From contig NZ_KQ948427.1 of NCBI RefSeq assembly GCF_001514065.1, positions 590,649 through 654,648 on the forward strand: a stretch of 64,000 nt of DNA, in the 5' to 3' direction. Source of the DNA: Streptomyces antibioticus (lineage in GTDB: Bacteria; Actinomycetota; Actinomycetes; Streptomycetales; Streptomycetaceae). The stretch's first letter is position 1, and each line of letters begins with the position of its first letter. This document shows, piece after piece, positions 1 through 8,982 of this stretch. The notes beneath the pieces were generated by a model. It saw only the letters and a list, made by a program, of their open reading frames with translations, was not told the origin of the DNA and made no database searches. The position numbers and the translations under genes are program-made.

Positions 1-637
1 ACACGACGCCGAGCACCGGGCGGGACATCGGCAGCACGACCGACCACAGGACGCGCAGTCTCCCGGCGCCGTCGATCTCGGCGGCCTCCAGGACGTCCCG
101 CGGGATCTGGTCGAAGAACCGCTTGAGCAGATAGAGGTTGAAGGCGTTGGCGACCGCCGGGAGCCAGATGGCGAGGGGGTCGTTGAGCAGGCCGAGGTCG
201 GCGACGGTCAGGTATTTCGGCACGACGAGGGCCTGCGCGGGGACCATGAGGGTGGCGAGGATGCCGCCGAGGATCAGCTTGCCGAAGACGGGCTTCAGCT
301 TGGACAGGGCGTAGGCGGCGGCCGTGCAGAACAGCAGCTGGAAGGCCCAGGCGCCGGCGGCCTGGACGACCGTGTTCCACAGGTGGGTGGGCAGTTGCAT
401 CAGGTCCCAGGCGTCGGTGTAGCCGTCGAGGTGCCACTGCTTCGGGACCAGGGTGGGCGGGGTCTGCGCGACCTCGTCGGGGGACTTCGCCGCGCCCGTC
501 ACCATCCAGTAGACGGGGAAGAGGAACGCCACGGCGAAGAGGACGACGACCGCCGTGAAGACCGTCCAGTACACGGCCCTGCCGCGCGGGCGGGCCAGGG
601 TCGCCGGGGAGACGAGGGTGCGGGTGGCGGCGCTCAT
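1..637 (-). CDS. Carbohydrate ABC transporter permease (MalG type), 3' end outside window
   Basis: Inner membrane subunit of a CUT1-type sugar importer, partial: the C-terminal part lies beyond the left edge. About 212 residues are visible. A transmembrane helix near residues 20-45 is followed by further hydrophobic segments, and the EAA loop that contacts the ATPase is present (EAAEIDGAGRLRVLWSVVLP) close to the edge. The ATG at 635-637 overlaps the stop of the upstream permease as ATGA, so the two are translationally coupled. No ATPase gene is visible. Streptomyces CUT1 importers commonly share the MsiK ATPase encoded elsewhere, which would fit. The substrate is unknown; the neighbouring LacI regulator suggests a sugar-induced system. 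Confidence 0.9.
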   Translation of the reverse strand, partial: MSAATRTLVSPATLARPRGRAVYWTVFTAVVVLFAVAFLFPVYWMVTGAAKSPDEVAQTPPTLVPKQWHLDGYTDAWDLMQLPTHLWNTVVQAAGAWAFQLLFCTAAAYALSKLKPVFGKLILGGILATLMVPAQALVVPKYLTVADLGLLNDPLAIWLPAVANAFNLYLLKRFFDQIPRDVLEAAEIDGAGRLRVLWSVVLPMSRPVLGVV

Positions 638-1590
638 GCGCCCTCCTCTCCGGAGCGGGTCAGGCGCAGATACACGGCGGAGAAGGCGCCCAGCAGGATC
701 AGGAGCATGACGCTGAGTGCGCAGGCGCCGCCGAAGTCGTTGTAGAGGAAGGCGTACTTGTAGATCAGGTAGAGGACGGTGACCGTGGCGTTCTCGGGGC
801 CGCCGCCGGTGATGACGAACGGCTCGGTGAAGACCTGCATCGTCGCGATGATCTGAAGGAGCATCAGCATCAGGATGACGAAACGGGTCTGAGGGATCGT
901 CACGTGCCGGACGCGTTGCAGCAGGCTCGCGCCGTCCAGCTCTGCGGCCTCGTACAGCTCGCCGGGGATGGACTGGAGCGCGGCCAGGTAGATCAGGACG
1001 GTGCCGCCGAGGTTGGCCCAAGTTGCCACGATCACCAGGGAGACCAGTGCGGTGTCGGCGCCGTTGGACCAGTTCGAGGTGGGCAGGTGCAGGAAGCGCA
1101 GCGCCTCGTTGGCGAGGCCGGCGCCGGGGTCGTAGAACCACTTCCACAGCAGGGCGCTGACCACCGGCGGGATCATCACCGGCAGATAGACGACGACCCG
1201 GAAGAACGCCTTCGCGTGCCGCAACTCGTTCAGCACCAGGGCCAGGACGAAGGGGACCGCGAAGCCGAGCAGCAGGGCGAGCAGGGTGAAGGTGAGGGTG
1301 TTGCGCCAGGCGGCCGTGAACTCGGGGTCGTTCCAGACGCGGGTGAAGTTGGCGGTGCCGACCCACTCGGCGCCGGAACCCGGTGTGTACTTCTGGAAGG
1401 CGATCACGATCGCGCGGATCGCCGGGTACCAGGAGAACAGCGCGAAGCAGAGCAGGCCGCCGATCAGGAAGGCGTGGGCGCGGAGTTGGTCGGTGAGGCG
1501 GCGCCGCCTCCGGTCCCCTGCCGGGGGCGGCGCCTTGACCGGTCGTACGGCGATGGCCTCGGCCGGTCGTCGATGAGCCGTCTTCGTCAT
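634..1590 (-). CDS. Carbohydrate ABC transporter permease (MalF type)
   Basis: First permease of the sugar importer, 318 residues. An Arg/Lys-rich N-terminus is followed by about six membrane segments, starting with the helix around AFLIGGLLCFALFSWYPAIR, and the EAA loop (ELYEAAELDGASLLQRVRHV) lies in the last third. The start is MTKTAHRR at 1590, three bases after the TGA of the lipoprotein gene (1593-1595), so expression is probably coupled to it. The stop overlaps the next permease by ATGA. Length and layout fit the MalF/LacF family without the extra periplasmic loop of enteric MalF. The substrate cannot be told from sequence. Confidence 0.92.
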   Translation of the reverse strand: MTKTAHRRPAEAIAVRPVKAPPPAGDRRRRRLTDQLRAHAFLIGGLLCFALFSWYPAIRAIVIAFQKYTPGSGAEWVGTANFTRVWNDPEFTAAWRNTLTFTLLALLLGFAVPFVLALVLNELRHAKAFFRVVVYLPVMIPPVVSALLWKWFYDPGAGLANEALRFLHLPTSNWSNGADTALVSLVIVATWANLGGTVLIYLAALQSIPGELYEAAELDGASLLQRVRHVTIPQTRFVILMLMLLQIIATMQVFTEPFVITGGGPENATVTVLYLIYKYAFLYNDFGGACALSVMLLILLGAFSAVYLRLTRSGEEGA

Positions 1591-1592
1591 GG

Positions 1593-2942
1593 TCAGCCCC
1601 GGGCGAGGATGCCGTCGATCTTGCCGCTGGCGTCCTTCAGGAGCTGGTCGATGTCGGCGTCCTTCTTGGTGAGGACGGCGGAGACGACGCCGTCGAGGAC
1701 GGAGTAGATCTGCTGGGCGTGCGGCGGCTCGATCTTCATGGCGAGGGTGTGGTTGCCGTCGAGGAAGGCCTGGTAGTTCTCCACCGGGACATTGGCGTTG
1801 GCCTTCTTGACCTGCTGGTCCTTGGCGTCGGCGGCGCCGGTGAACAGCCGGGGTTCGGGCAGGCCGACGGGGGCGTCGTGCTGCTTGGCGCGGGCGTAGT
1901 CGCCGAGGAAGCCGTCTCCGGGCGTCAGGAACATGTGGTCCAGCCACTTCAGGCCCGCGCGGATCTGGGCGGGACTGGCCTTCTTGTTGAACATGTAGCC
2001 GTCGCCGCCGATGAGCGTGCCCTCGCCGCCGGGCATGGGGGCGAGCGCGAGGTCCTTGTAGTCGCCGCCCTTCTCCTTGACCAGGATCGGGATGTTGTCG
2101 GGGGCGGAGAGGTACATGCCGAGCTTGCCGGAACCCATCATCTGCTGCACGTCGTTGATGACGAGGAGCTGTTTGCTGCCCATGGAGTCGTCGGTCCAGC
2201 GCATGTCGTGCAGGTTCTGGAGGACGGCCCGGCCCTGCGGGGTGTCGATCGTCGCCTTCTTGCCGTCGGCGCTGACCACGTCGCCGCCTTGGGAGTACAG
2301 CTCGGCGGTGAAGTGCCAACCGCCTTGATTCTGGGCGCTGTAGTCGGCGTAGCCGACGGTGCCGTCGCCGAGTGCGGCGATCTTCTTGGCGTCGGCGCGC
2401 ACCTCCTCCCAGGTGGCGGGTGGTTGCTCGGGGTCGAGGCCGGCCTTCGCGAAGAGCTTCTTGTTGTAGATCAGGCCCATCGAGTAGCCGGTGCGCGGGA
2501 TGCCGTAGATCTTGCCGTCGACGGTGTAGATGTCGCGCAGTTGCTGCTGGATGGTGTCGTAGCTCTTCAACTCCTTGACGTACGGCGTGAGATCGGCCGC
2601 CTGGCCGATGTCGACGACGTGCTTGGCGTCGGTGAAGTACGTGTAGAAGACGTCCTCCATCTGGCCGCCGGCGAGCTTGGCGTCGAAGGTCTCCGGGTCC
2701 TGGCAGGGGAAGGCGTCGTGGGCGACGACGTCGACGGTCGGGTTCTGCTTCTCGAAGGAGGCGGTGTCCGCCTCGAAGAACGAGCGGTCGACCTTGGCGC
2801 TCTTGGGCGGCATGCAGTTGACCGTGATGCGGGTCTTGCCGCTCGCGGAATCCTCGTCGCCGGACCCGCAGGAGGTCAGGGCGAGGGCGAGCGAGCCGGC
2901 GCTGAGCGCGATGAACGTACGGCGGAACCCGGTGCTTCTCAT
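1593..2942 (-). CDS. Sugar ABC transporter substrate-binding lipoprotein
   Basis: Extracellular solute-binding protein of CUT1 type, 449 residues. It has a typical lipoprotein leader: basic start MRSTGFRRTF, hydrophobic stretch, then the lipobox LTSCGSG, so the mature protein would be anchored through Cys. The body has the SBP_bac_1 pattern with the segment around YGIPRTGYSMGLIYNKKLF in its first half. I chose the ATG at 2942 because a GAGGGG ribosome site lies about 10 bases upstream; an upstream in-frame start at 2987 has no such support. It heads an operon with two permeases and sits beside a LacI gene. Ligand unknown. Confidence 0.92.
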   Translation of the reverse strand: MRSTGFRRTFIALSAGSLALALTSCGSGDEDSASGKTRITVNCMPPKSAKVDRSFFEADTASFEKQNPTVDVVAHDAFPCQDPETFDAKLAGGQMEDVFYTYFTDAKHVVDIGQAADLTPYVKELKSYDTIQQQLRDIYTVDGKIYGIPRTGYSMGLIYNKKLFAKAGLDPEQPPATWEEVRADAKKIAALGDGTVGYADYSAQNQGGWHFTAELYSQGGDVVSADGKKATIDTPQGRAVLQNLHDMRWTDDSMGSKQLLVINDVQQMMGSGKLGMYLSAPDNIPILVKEKGGDYKDLALAPMPGGEGTLIGGDGYMFNKKASPAQIRAGLKWLDHMFLTPGDGFLGDYARAKQHDAPVGLPEPRLFTGAADAKDQQVKKANANVPVENYQAFLDGNHTLAMKIEPPHAQQIYSVLDGVVSAVLTKKDADIDQLLKDASGKIDGILARG

Positions 2943-3053
2943 CGGTGGAACCCCTCTGGGCAGGAGCGGTGGGCGGGGCACACTCAAGCACCGGCGACAT
3001 CCGTCCGCAAGATGTCGCGCACAATATGAAATTATTTGACAGGTAGCTGGATC

Positions 3054-4049
3054 TCAGGAACGGGTCGGTGGTGCCGTCGAGCCCCGCACCACCAGCTCGG
3101 GCTCGAACAGCAGCTCCTCGCGGGTCACGAAACCGCCGTTGATCTGCGTGTTCAGCAGCTCCACGGCCGCTCTGCCCATGGCCTCGATGGGCTGCCGGAC
3201 GGTGGTCAGCGGGGGCTCGGTGCAGTTCATGAACGCCGAGTCGTCGTACCCGACGACCGACACCTGGGAGGGGACGTCCAGGCCCTTGCGACGGGCGGCC
3301 CTGATGGCGCCGAGCGCCAGCGGGTCGCTGGCGCAGATGATGCCGGTGACGCCCCGGTCGATGAGCCGGGAGGCCGCCGCGTGCCCGCCCTCGATCGAGA
3401 ACATCGCGCGGGCGACATGCTCCTCGGGCAGCTCCCCCACGGCCTGCGCGGCGGCCAGCTTGCGCGCCGACGGCACATGGTCGGCCGGCCCCAGCACCAG
3501 CCCGATCCGCTCGTGCCCCAGCGAGGCGAGGTGCCGCCAGGCCTGCTCCACCGCCACCGCGTCGTCGCAGGAGACGCCCGGGAAGCCGAGATCCTCGATG
3601 GACGCGTTGACCAGCACCACCGGGATCTTGCGGTCGGCGAGCAGCCGGTAGTGGTCGTGCGGGGCGTCGGCCTGCGCGTACAGCCCGCCGGCGAAGACGA
3701 CACCGGACACCTGCTGTTGCAGCAGCAGCTCCACGTAGTCCGCCTCGGAGACCCCGCCCGTGGTCTGCGTGCACAGCACCGGCGTCAGTCCGAGCTGCGC
3801 GAGCGCACCTCCGATGACCTCGGCGAACGCCGGGAAGATCGGGTTCTGCAACTCGGGCAGCACAAGGCCCACGAGCCGCGCGCGCTCACCGCGCAGCTGC
3901 GTGGGCCGCTCGTAGCCGAGCACGTCCAGGGCGGACAGCACCGCCTGCCGGGTGGACTCGGAGACTCCCGGCTTGCCGTTGAGCACCCGGCTGACCGTGG
4001 CCTCGCTGACCCCGACCTTCTTCGCCACCTCGGCAAGTCGTCGCGTCAT
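3054..4049 (-). CDS. LacI family transcriptional regulator
   Basis: Sugar-responsive repressor, 331 residues. The N-terminal helix-turn-helix (LAEVAKKVGVSEATVSRVLN) is canonical LacI, with the hinge near residues 45-60, followed by a type 1 periplasmic-binding-protein fold (VGLVLPELQNPIFPAF; later VSVVGYDDSAFM) that would bind the inducer. It lies directly upstream of the sugar ABC operon on the same strand with a 111-base gap, so it probably controls that operon. Its own start region carries a GCAAG-N3-CTTGC inverted repeat (4074-4086), which suggests autoregulation. Inducer unknown. Confidence 0.93.
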   Translation of the reverse strand: MTRRLAEVAKKVGVSEATVSRVLNGKPGVSESTRQAVLSALDVLGYERPTQLRGERARLVGLVLPELQNPIFPAFAEVIGGALAQLGLTPVLCTQTTGGVSEADYVELLLQQQVSGVVFAGGLYAQADAPHDHYRLLADRKIPVVLVNASIEDLGFPGVSCDDAVAVEQAWRHLASLGHERIGLVLGPADHVPSARKLAAAQAVGELPEEHVARAMFSIEGGHAAASRLIDRGVTGIICASDPLALGAIRAARRKGLDVPSQVSVVGYDDSAFMNCTEPPLTTVRQPIEAMGRAAVELLNTQINGGFVTREELLFEPELVVRGSTAPPTRS

Positions 4050-4073
4050 GCGCGCAAGAATAGCGCAAGAAAT

Positions 4074-4086
4074 GCAAGCCGCTTGC
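4074..4086. promoter_or_regulatory. Probable LacI-family operator upstream of the LacI gene
   Basis: Inverted repeat GCAAG-CCG-CTTGC, 25 bases upstream of the LacI start codon on the minus strand. LacI-family operators are short palindromes with a central CG, which fits. Other GCAAG-like half sites surround it (around 4053 and 4066), and one lies near 3008-3012 ahead of the lipoprotein gene. Binding is inferred, not shown. Confidence 0.45.
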
Positions 4087-4115
4087 GTAATGACGGCACC
4101 GCTTGCCGAGGGCGC

Positions 4116-4931
4116 TCAGACCCGGCTGCCGGTCGCCGTGTCCGCCGACAGCCGCTGGGCGATGTAGATCGGGATCACGGACAGCAGCACCAGGACCGCC
4201 GCCACCACGTTGACCACCGGCGCCTGCTGGGGCCGGGTCATGTTGTTGAAGATCCAGATCGGCAGGGTCTCCACGCCCGGTCCCGCGGTGAACGTGGTCA
4301 CCACGATCTCGTCGAAGGACAGCGCGAAGGCGAGCAGGCCGCCCGCGAACAGCGCCGAGCGCACGAGCGGGAAGGTGACGTCGGCGAAGGCGCGGAAGGT
4401 GTTGGCGCCGAGGTCCATCGCCGCTTCCTCGTACGAGCCGGAGGTGCGCCGCAGCCGGGCGACGACGTTGTTGAAGACGACGACGATGCAGAAGGTGGCG
4501 TGCCCGACGACCACCGTGAACAGCCCCAACCCCACCCCCAGCGGCTCAAGTACCGTGCTGAAGGCCGAGTTGAGCGCGATGCCCGTGACGATGCCGGGCA
4601 GCGCGATCGGCAGGACGACCACGAAGGAGATCGCGTCCCGGCCGAAGAACCGGTGCCGGGCGACGGCGAACGCGATCAGCGTGCCCAGCGCCAGGGCGAT
4701 GGCGGTGGCTCCCAGCCCCGCCTTCGCAGACGTCCAAAGTGCCTCCCGCGCCCCGGAGTTGTCCCAGGCCACCGACCACCAGTGCACGGTGAGCCCCGAC
4801 GGCGGCCAGCTCGCGCTCCGGTCGGGGTTGAGGGAGTTGACGAGGACGAGCAGCAACGGCACGTAGATCACCACGAAGCCGAACCCGGCGGCGACGCGCA
4901 GGGCGATCCGCGCGGAGCGGGACAGTTGCAC
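4116..4931 (-). CDS. potC: Polyamine-type ABC transporter permease (PotC-like)
   Basis: Inner membrane permease, 271 residues, last gene of a minus-strand potA-D-B-C operon. The N-terminus (ALRVAAGFGFVVIYVPLLLV) is the first membrane helix, and the EAA loop (SYEEAAMDLGANTFRAFADV) lies at about residues 165-185, as in PotC/YdcV permeases. GTG start at 4929-4931 with an AGGAG site nine bases upstream; 10 bases separate it from the preceding permease. The family imports spermidine, putrescine or related amines, and the nearby GntR and Cache genes suggest amine catabolism control. The exact substrate is an inference from the family. Confidence 0.88.
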   Translation of the reverse strand: MQLSRSARIALRVAAGFGFVVIYVPLLLVLVNSLNPDRSASWPPSGLTVHWWSVAWDNSGAREALWTSAKAGLGATAIALALGTLIAFAVARHRFFGRDAISFVVVLPIALPGIVTGIALNSAFSTVLEPLGVGLGLFTVVVGHATFCIVVVFNNVVARLRRTSGSYEEAAMDLGANTFRAFADVTFPLVRSALFAGGLLAFALSFDEIVVTTFTAGPGVETLPIWIFNNMTRPQQAPVVNVVAAVLVLLSVIPIYIAQRLSADTATGSRV

Positions 4932-4941
4932 GGGGGCTCCT

Positions 4942-5805
4942 CTAGAGGCTGCTCAGGGCGCCCGTGCGCCGCATCGCCAGCAGGTACAGCACGATGACGA
5001 CGACGGGGACCGTGCCGAGGGCGGCGGCCATGGGCAGGTTGAGTTCGATGTTGGAGTAGACGAGATTGCCGATGAGCTGGGTCTTGCCGCCGACGATCTG
5101 CACGGTGATGTAGTCGCCGAGGCTGAGGGAGAACGTGAAGACCGACCCCGCCGCCACCGACGGCAGCACCATCGGCAGCACGACGGACCGGAAGGTCCGC
5201 CAGCCCTTCGCCCCCAAGTCAGCGGAAGCGTCAAGGAGGTTGGCGGGCAGCTGCTCCAGCGCGGTGTGGATCGGCAGGATCATGTACGGCAGCCAGAGGT
5301 ACGTCAGGGTCAGCACCGCCGCCGTCAGCCCGTACCCCGGCCCGCCCAGCCCGAACGGCTTCAGCATCCAGTCGGCGAGCCCGCCCTCGGAGAGGATGAG
5401 CCGCCAGGCGTACACCTTGACCAGGTAACTCGCCCACAGCGGGGTGAGAATGGCGACGACGAGCAGCGGCCGCCACTTCGGCTTCGCGACCCGGGCGGTG
5501 TAGAAGGCGAGCGGGAAGGCGATCACCGCGCACAGGGCGGTGACGGCCAGGGCGACACCGATGCTGCGCAGGATCACCTGCCGGAAGACCGGCACGGTGA
5601 ACAGCTCGTGGAAGTTGTCGGTCGACCAGACCTTCACGACTTCCGACGTGAAGGAGTTCGTCGTCCAGAACGCGGAGACGAACAGCACGCTGAGCGAGCC
5701 GAGATAGAGCACCGCGAGCCACAGCAGCGGGGCGGTCAGCAGGAGGGTGAGCCGCAGGCGGGGGCGCCGGTGCAGCGCCCCCGCGGTGCGCGTGATCAGG
5801 GCCAT
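4942..5805 (-). CDS. potB: Polyamine-type ABC transporter permease (PotB-like)
   Basis: Inner membrane permease, 287 residues, with about six hydrophobic segments, the first at about residues 18-45. The EAA-like loop (NLLDASADLGAKGWRTFRSV) is the PotB variant. It follows the binding protein gene with a three-base gap and precedes potC by 10 bases, so the genes form one transcript. Together with PotC it should form the channel fed by the PotD-like lipoprotein and powered by the PotA-like ATPase. Confidence 0.88.
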   Translation of the reverse strand: MALITRTAGALHRRPRLRLTLLLTAPLLWLAVLYLGSLSVLFVSAFWTTNSFTSEVVKVWSTDNFHELFTVPVFRQVILRSIGVALAVTALCAVIAFPLAFYTARVAKPKWRPLLVVAILTPLWASYLVKVYAWRLILSEGGLADWMLKPFGLGGPGYGLTAAVLTLTYLWLPYMILPIHTALEQLPANLLDASADLGAKGWRTFRSVVLPMVLPSVAAGSVFTFSLSLGDYITVQIVGGKTQLIGNLVYSNIELNLPMAAALGTVPVVVIVLYLLAMRRTGALSSL

Positions 5806-5808
5806 GCG

Positions 5809-7017
5809 TCAGCCCTTGATCTCGGTCCAGGCCTGGACCCACTTCGCGTACGGCACGCACTTGACGTCGGTGCGGCCGTCCAGGCACTGCTCGATGGGCG
5901 TGTTCCAGAACGCGATGTTCTTCCAGTAGCTCTCGTCGGCCGCGTGGTAGGTCGTGCAGAAGTTCTTGTCGCTGGTCAGCTCGCAGGCCTTGGAGTTGGC
6001 CGGTGCCTCGCCGAAGTACTCGGCGACCTGGGCGTTGACCTTCGGGGAGACGATCCAGTCGAGCCACTTGTAGGCGCAGTTGGGGTGTTTGGCCTTGGCG
6101 GAGACCATCCAGGTGTCGGACCAGCCGGTCGAACCCTCCTTGGGCACGAAGGCCTTGACCTTGGCACCCTCGTCGGCGGTGAGGTTGGCGATTACCTGCC
6201 AGGTGGCGCCGACGACGGAGTCACCGCTCTTGAAGGCGGATATTTCCTTGAGGTAGTCGCTCCAGTACTCGCCGATGTCCGCGTTCTGCTGCTTGAGCAG
6301 GTCCACGGCGGCGTCGAACTGCTTCTGGTCCAGGGCGTACGGGTCCTTGATGCCGAGGTCGGGCTTGGTCGCCTTCAGGTACAGGGCCGCGTCGGCGATG
6401 TAGATGGGCGAGTCGTACGCCGTGACGTGGCCCTTGTACTTGGAGGCGTCGTCGAAGACCGCGGACCAGGAGGTCGGGGCCGGGGTGACCTTCTCGGTGT
6501 TGTACATCAGCAGGTTGGCACCGCGGCCGTGCGGGATGCCGTACATCTGCCCGTCGACGGAGTTCCAGTCGCCGTCCTTCAACCCGCTGTAGATGTCCCG
6601 GTAGTTGGGGACGAGGGCGGTGTTGACGGGGGCCGCGTCACCGGAGGCGATGAGGCGCAGCGAGGCGTCGCCGGAGGCGGAGACCGCGTCGTACTCCCCC
6701 GTCTTCATCAGTTTGACCATCTCGTCGGAGCTGGCGGCGGTCTTGGCGTTGACCTGGCAGCCGGTCTGCTTCTCGAAGTCGCTGACCCAGTCGACCTTGG
6801 GGTCGTTGGAGCCGTCCTCGACGTAGCCCGCCCAGGCGATGAGGTTGACCTGGCCCTCGGTCTTGCCGAGTTTCGAAGGGGCCTTCAGGTCAGGGGGGTT
6901 GAGGCCGGTGGCCGAGGAGGCGCTGCCGTCGTCGGAGGATCCGCAGGCGGTGGCGGCGAGGAGCAGTGCGGCGACGGCTGCCGCCGCCTTGAGGGTAGAG
7001 CGCACGACGTACTCCAT
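5809..7017 (-). CDS. potD: Spermidine/putrescine-type substrate-binding lipoprotein (PotD-like)
   Basis: Extracellular binding protein, 402 residues. Leader and lipobox at the start (hydrophobic AAAAVAALLLAATAC, Cys about residue 26). The mature region starts its SBP fold with QVNLIAWAGYVEDG, close to the PotD/PotF N-terminal strand, and contains YDAVSASGDASLRLI and YGIPHGRGANLLMYN, which line the ligand cleft in the family. A WLDWI segment near the end is also typical. Downstream of potA by 25 bases, upstream of potB by three. Polyamine or GABA-like ligands are the usual ones; I cannot choose. Confidence 0.9.
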   Translation of the reverse strand: MEYVVRSTLKAAAAVAALLLAATACGSSDDGSASSATGLNPPDLKAPSKLGKTEGQVNLIAWAGYVEDGSNDPKVDWVSDFEKQTGCQVNAKTAASSDEMVKLMKTGEYDAVSASGDASLRLIASGDAAPVNTALVPNYRDIYSGLKDGDWNSVDGQMYGIPHGRGANLLMYNTEKVTPAPTSWSAVFDDASKYKGHVTAYDSPIYIADAALYLKATKPDLGIKDPYALDQKQFDAAVDLLKQQNADIGEYWSDYLKEISAFKSGDSVVGATWQVIANLTADEGAKVKAFVPKEGSTGWSDTWMVSAKAKHPNCAYKWLDWIVSPKVNAQVAEYFGEAPANSKACELTSDKNFCTTYHAADESYWKNIAFWNTPIEQCLDGRTDVKCVPYAKWVQAWTEIKG

Positions 7018-7042
7018 ACGTGAAGAGGGCGGGGAGGCGGGG

Positions 7043-8080
7043 TCAGTCAGGGACGGGCACGGCCACGGCGTGCCGTCGGTGCCATTGCAGGCGCACCCGG
7101 GTGCCGCGGTAGGCGGCGACGTCCTCGGAGGAGGTCTCCAGGTTCTGCTGGAGGGCGGTGAGGCGGCCGCCGGCGTCGAGGTCGACGAGGAAGCGGGTGG
7201 CGTCCCCGAGGTAGACGACCTCGGCGACGGTGCCGACGGCGGTGGCGTGCTCGGGCTGGTCGGCCTCGGCGGACTCCTTGAGGACGCGGATCTTCTCCGG
7301 CCGGATGCTGTAGGTGCCGGGGGTGCCGACGATCCGGTGGGCGGACTCGCCCTCCAGGAGGTTGGAGGTGCCGACGAAGGACGCCACGAACGGGGTCGCG
7401 GGGCGTTCGTAGACCTCGGCGGGGGTGCCGACCTGTTCGATGCGGCCCTGGTGGAAGACGGCGATGCGGTCGCTCATCGTCAGGGCCTCCTCCTGGTCGT
7501 GGGTGACGAAGACGAAGGTGATGCCGACCTCGCGCTGGAGCGCCTTGAGCTCGACCTGCATCTGCTCGCGCAGCTTGAGGTCGAGGGCGCCGAGCGGTTC
7601 GTCGAGGAGCAGGACGCGGGGGCGGCCGACGAGGGCGCGGGCGAGGGCGACGCGCTGCCGCTGGCCGCCGGAGAGCTGGCTGGGCCGCCGCTTGCCGAAG
7701 CCTTCGAGCCGCACCTCCGCCAGCGCTTTGCGCGCCCGCACCAGCCGCTCCGCCTTGGGCACCTTGCGGACCTTCAGCCCGTAGGCGACGTTCTGCTCGA
7801 CGGTCATGTGCGGGAACAGGGCGTAGTCCTGGAAGACGGTGTGGACGTCCCGCTCGAAGGGGGCGAGCCCGGTGACCTCCTGCCCGGCGAGCTCGATCCG
7901 GCCGCCGCTCGGGGCCTCGAACCCGGCGATCATGCGCAGGACGGTGGTCTTGCCGGAGCCGGAGGGGCCGAGCATCGAGAAGAACTCGCCGTCCCGGATC
8001 TCCAGATCGACCCCGGCCACGGCGGTCGTCTCCCCGAACGACTTCCGCAGACCCTGTAGCCGGATGGCCATTCCCTCCAT
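7043..8080 (-). CDS. potA: ABC transporter ATP-binding protein (PotA-like)
   Basis: ATPase of the polyamine-type importer, 345 residues. Walker A GPSGSGKTT near residue 36, Q-loop VFQDYALFPHMTV, signature LSGGQRQRVALARAL, Walker B VLLLDEPLGALD and switch His in VFVTHDQEEAL. The C-terminal third is a TOBE-type regulatory domain. I chose ATG 8080 because AGGAAGG lies nine bases upstream; a start at 8149 would run back through the promoter region. First gene of the operon, divergent from a GntR regulator 103 bases away. Confidence 0.93.
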   Translation of the reverse strand: MEGMAIRLQGLRKSFGETTAVAGVDLEIRDGEFFSMLGPSGSGKTTVLRMIAGFEAPSGGRIELAGQEVTGLAPFERDVHTVFQDYALFPHMTVEQNVAYGLKVRKVPKAERLVRARKALAEVRLEGFGKRRPSQLSGGQRQRVALARALVGRPRVLLLDEPLGALDLKLREQMQVELKALQREVGITFVFVTHDQEEALTMSDRIAVFHQGRIEQVGTPAEVYERPATPFVASFVGTSNLLEGESAHRIVGTPGTYSIRPEKIRVLKESAEADQPEHATAVGTVAEVVYLGDATRFLVDLDAGGRLTALQQNLETSSEDVAAYRGTRVRLQWHRRHAVAVPVPD

Positions 8081-8115
8081 GAGCGGGAACCTTCCTGGTG
8101 CTCTCGCGCGTTGCT

Positions 8116-8147
8116 CTATTGACTGGAAACATATGAAGTCATAGTTC
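8116..8147 (+). promoter_or_regulatory. Divergent promoter/operator between potA and gntR
   Basis: On the plus strand TTGACT (8119-8124) and TAGTTC (8142-8147) are 17 bases apart and could be the gntR promoter. The same stretch holds an inverted repeat TGACT-N12-AGTCA (8120-8141), extended to CTATTGACT / AGTCATAG with one unmatched base, which is a plausible GntR operator overlapping the promoter of both units. Not tested. Confidence 0.45.
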
Positions 8148-8183
8148 AAATCTCAAGGCCCCCTTAGGGTAAAGCTTGAGTCA

Positions 8184-8942
8184 ATGAGCAAGGTGGTGGC
8201 CGTGAAGCAGCAGCAGATGAACGGCGGCGCCCGGAAAGCCGTCTTCGCCCCGGTCGACAGCCGGGCGCGGGTCGACGCCGTGGTGCGCCGGATCGGCGAC
8301 GCCATCGAGCTCGGTCTGCTCGCCGACGGCGAGCAACTCCCGGGCGAGACCGACCTGGCGGGCCAGCTCGGCGTCTCCACGGTGACCCTGCGGGAGGCGC
8401 TCATGGCACTGCGCCAGCAGGGCCTGGTCACCACCCGCCGGGGCCGCGGCGGCGGCTCCTTCGTCTCGCTCCCCGAGGTCCCCGGCGAGGAGCGCCTCAA
8501 GGTCCGGCTGCGCGGCTGGAGCACCGAGGAACTCCGCGACCTCGGCGACCACTGGGCGGCCCTGTCCGGCACGGCGGCCCGCCTCGCCGCCGACCGCACC
8601 GAGCCGGACGATCTCGTCCAACTACGCCGTACGGCCGAGGAGTTGGCCCAGGCCGCCGACGCGGCGGCGCGCAGCCGGGTGTACGGCCGTTTCCACGTCG
8701 AACTCGCGGCGGCGGCACAGTCCGCCCGCCTCACCCGGGAGCAGGTGGCCCTCCAGACCGAAGTCGGGGCACTGCTCTGCCTTGTGCTCGGGGACGACGA
8801 ATATCGTGAAGAGGTCTCCGAGCGACTCCGATTCGTAATCTCGGCCGTGCAGGATGGGGCCCACGAATTGGCCAGGGAACAGGCCGAGCGGTGCGTCCGG
8901 CAGTCGACGTCGCGGCTGATCGCCCTGCGTCTGACGCTGTAG
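8184..8942 (+). CDS. GntR family (FadR-type) transcriptional regulator
   Basis: DNA-binding regulator, 252 residues. N-terminal winged helix (residues about 25-95) with LADGEQLPGETDLAGQLGVS and TVTLREALMALRQQGLV, then an all-helical FCD-type domain (about 110-245) that normally binds a small carboxylate or metal-linked effector. It is divergent from the polyamine-type transporter operon and 40 bases ahead of the Cache-like gene, so it probably controls both. The ATG at 8184 is used; a GTG at 8202 is a possible alternative. Confidence 0.9.
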   Translation: MSKVVAVKQQQMNGGARKAVFAPVDSRARVDAVVRRIGDAIELGLLADGEQLPGETDLAGQLGVSTVTLREALMALRQQGLVTTRRGRGGGSFVSLPEVPGEERLKVRLRGWSTEELRDLGDHWAALSGTAARLAADRTEPDDLVQLRRTAEELAQAADAAARSRVYGRFHVELAAAAQSARLTREQVALQTEVGALLCLVLGDDEYREEVSERLRFVISAVQDGAHELAREQAERCVRQSTSRLIALRLTL

Positions 8943-8982
8943 CCGCACCGCTCGCGAGGTCCCCGTCCGCTGGAGGGCAGCC

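Noticed and set aside
634-3774. One giant minus-strand protein joining permease, binding-protein frame and LacI region
   Set aside because: The reading frame is open by composition, but real starts, stops and ribosome sites show separate genes; only the last 318 residues are real.
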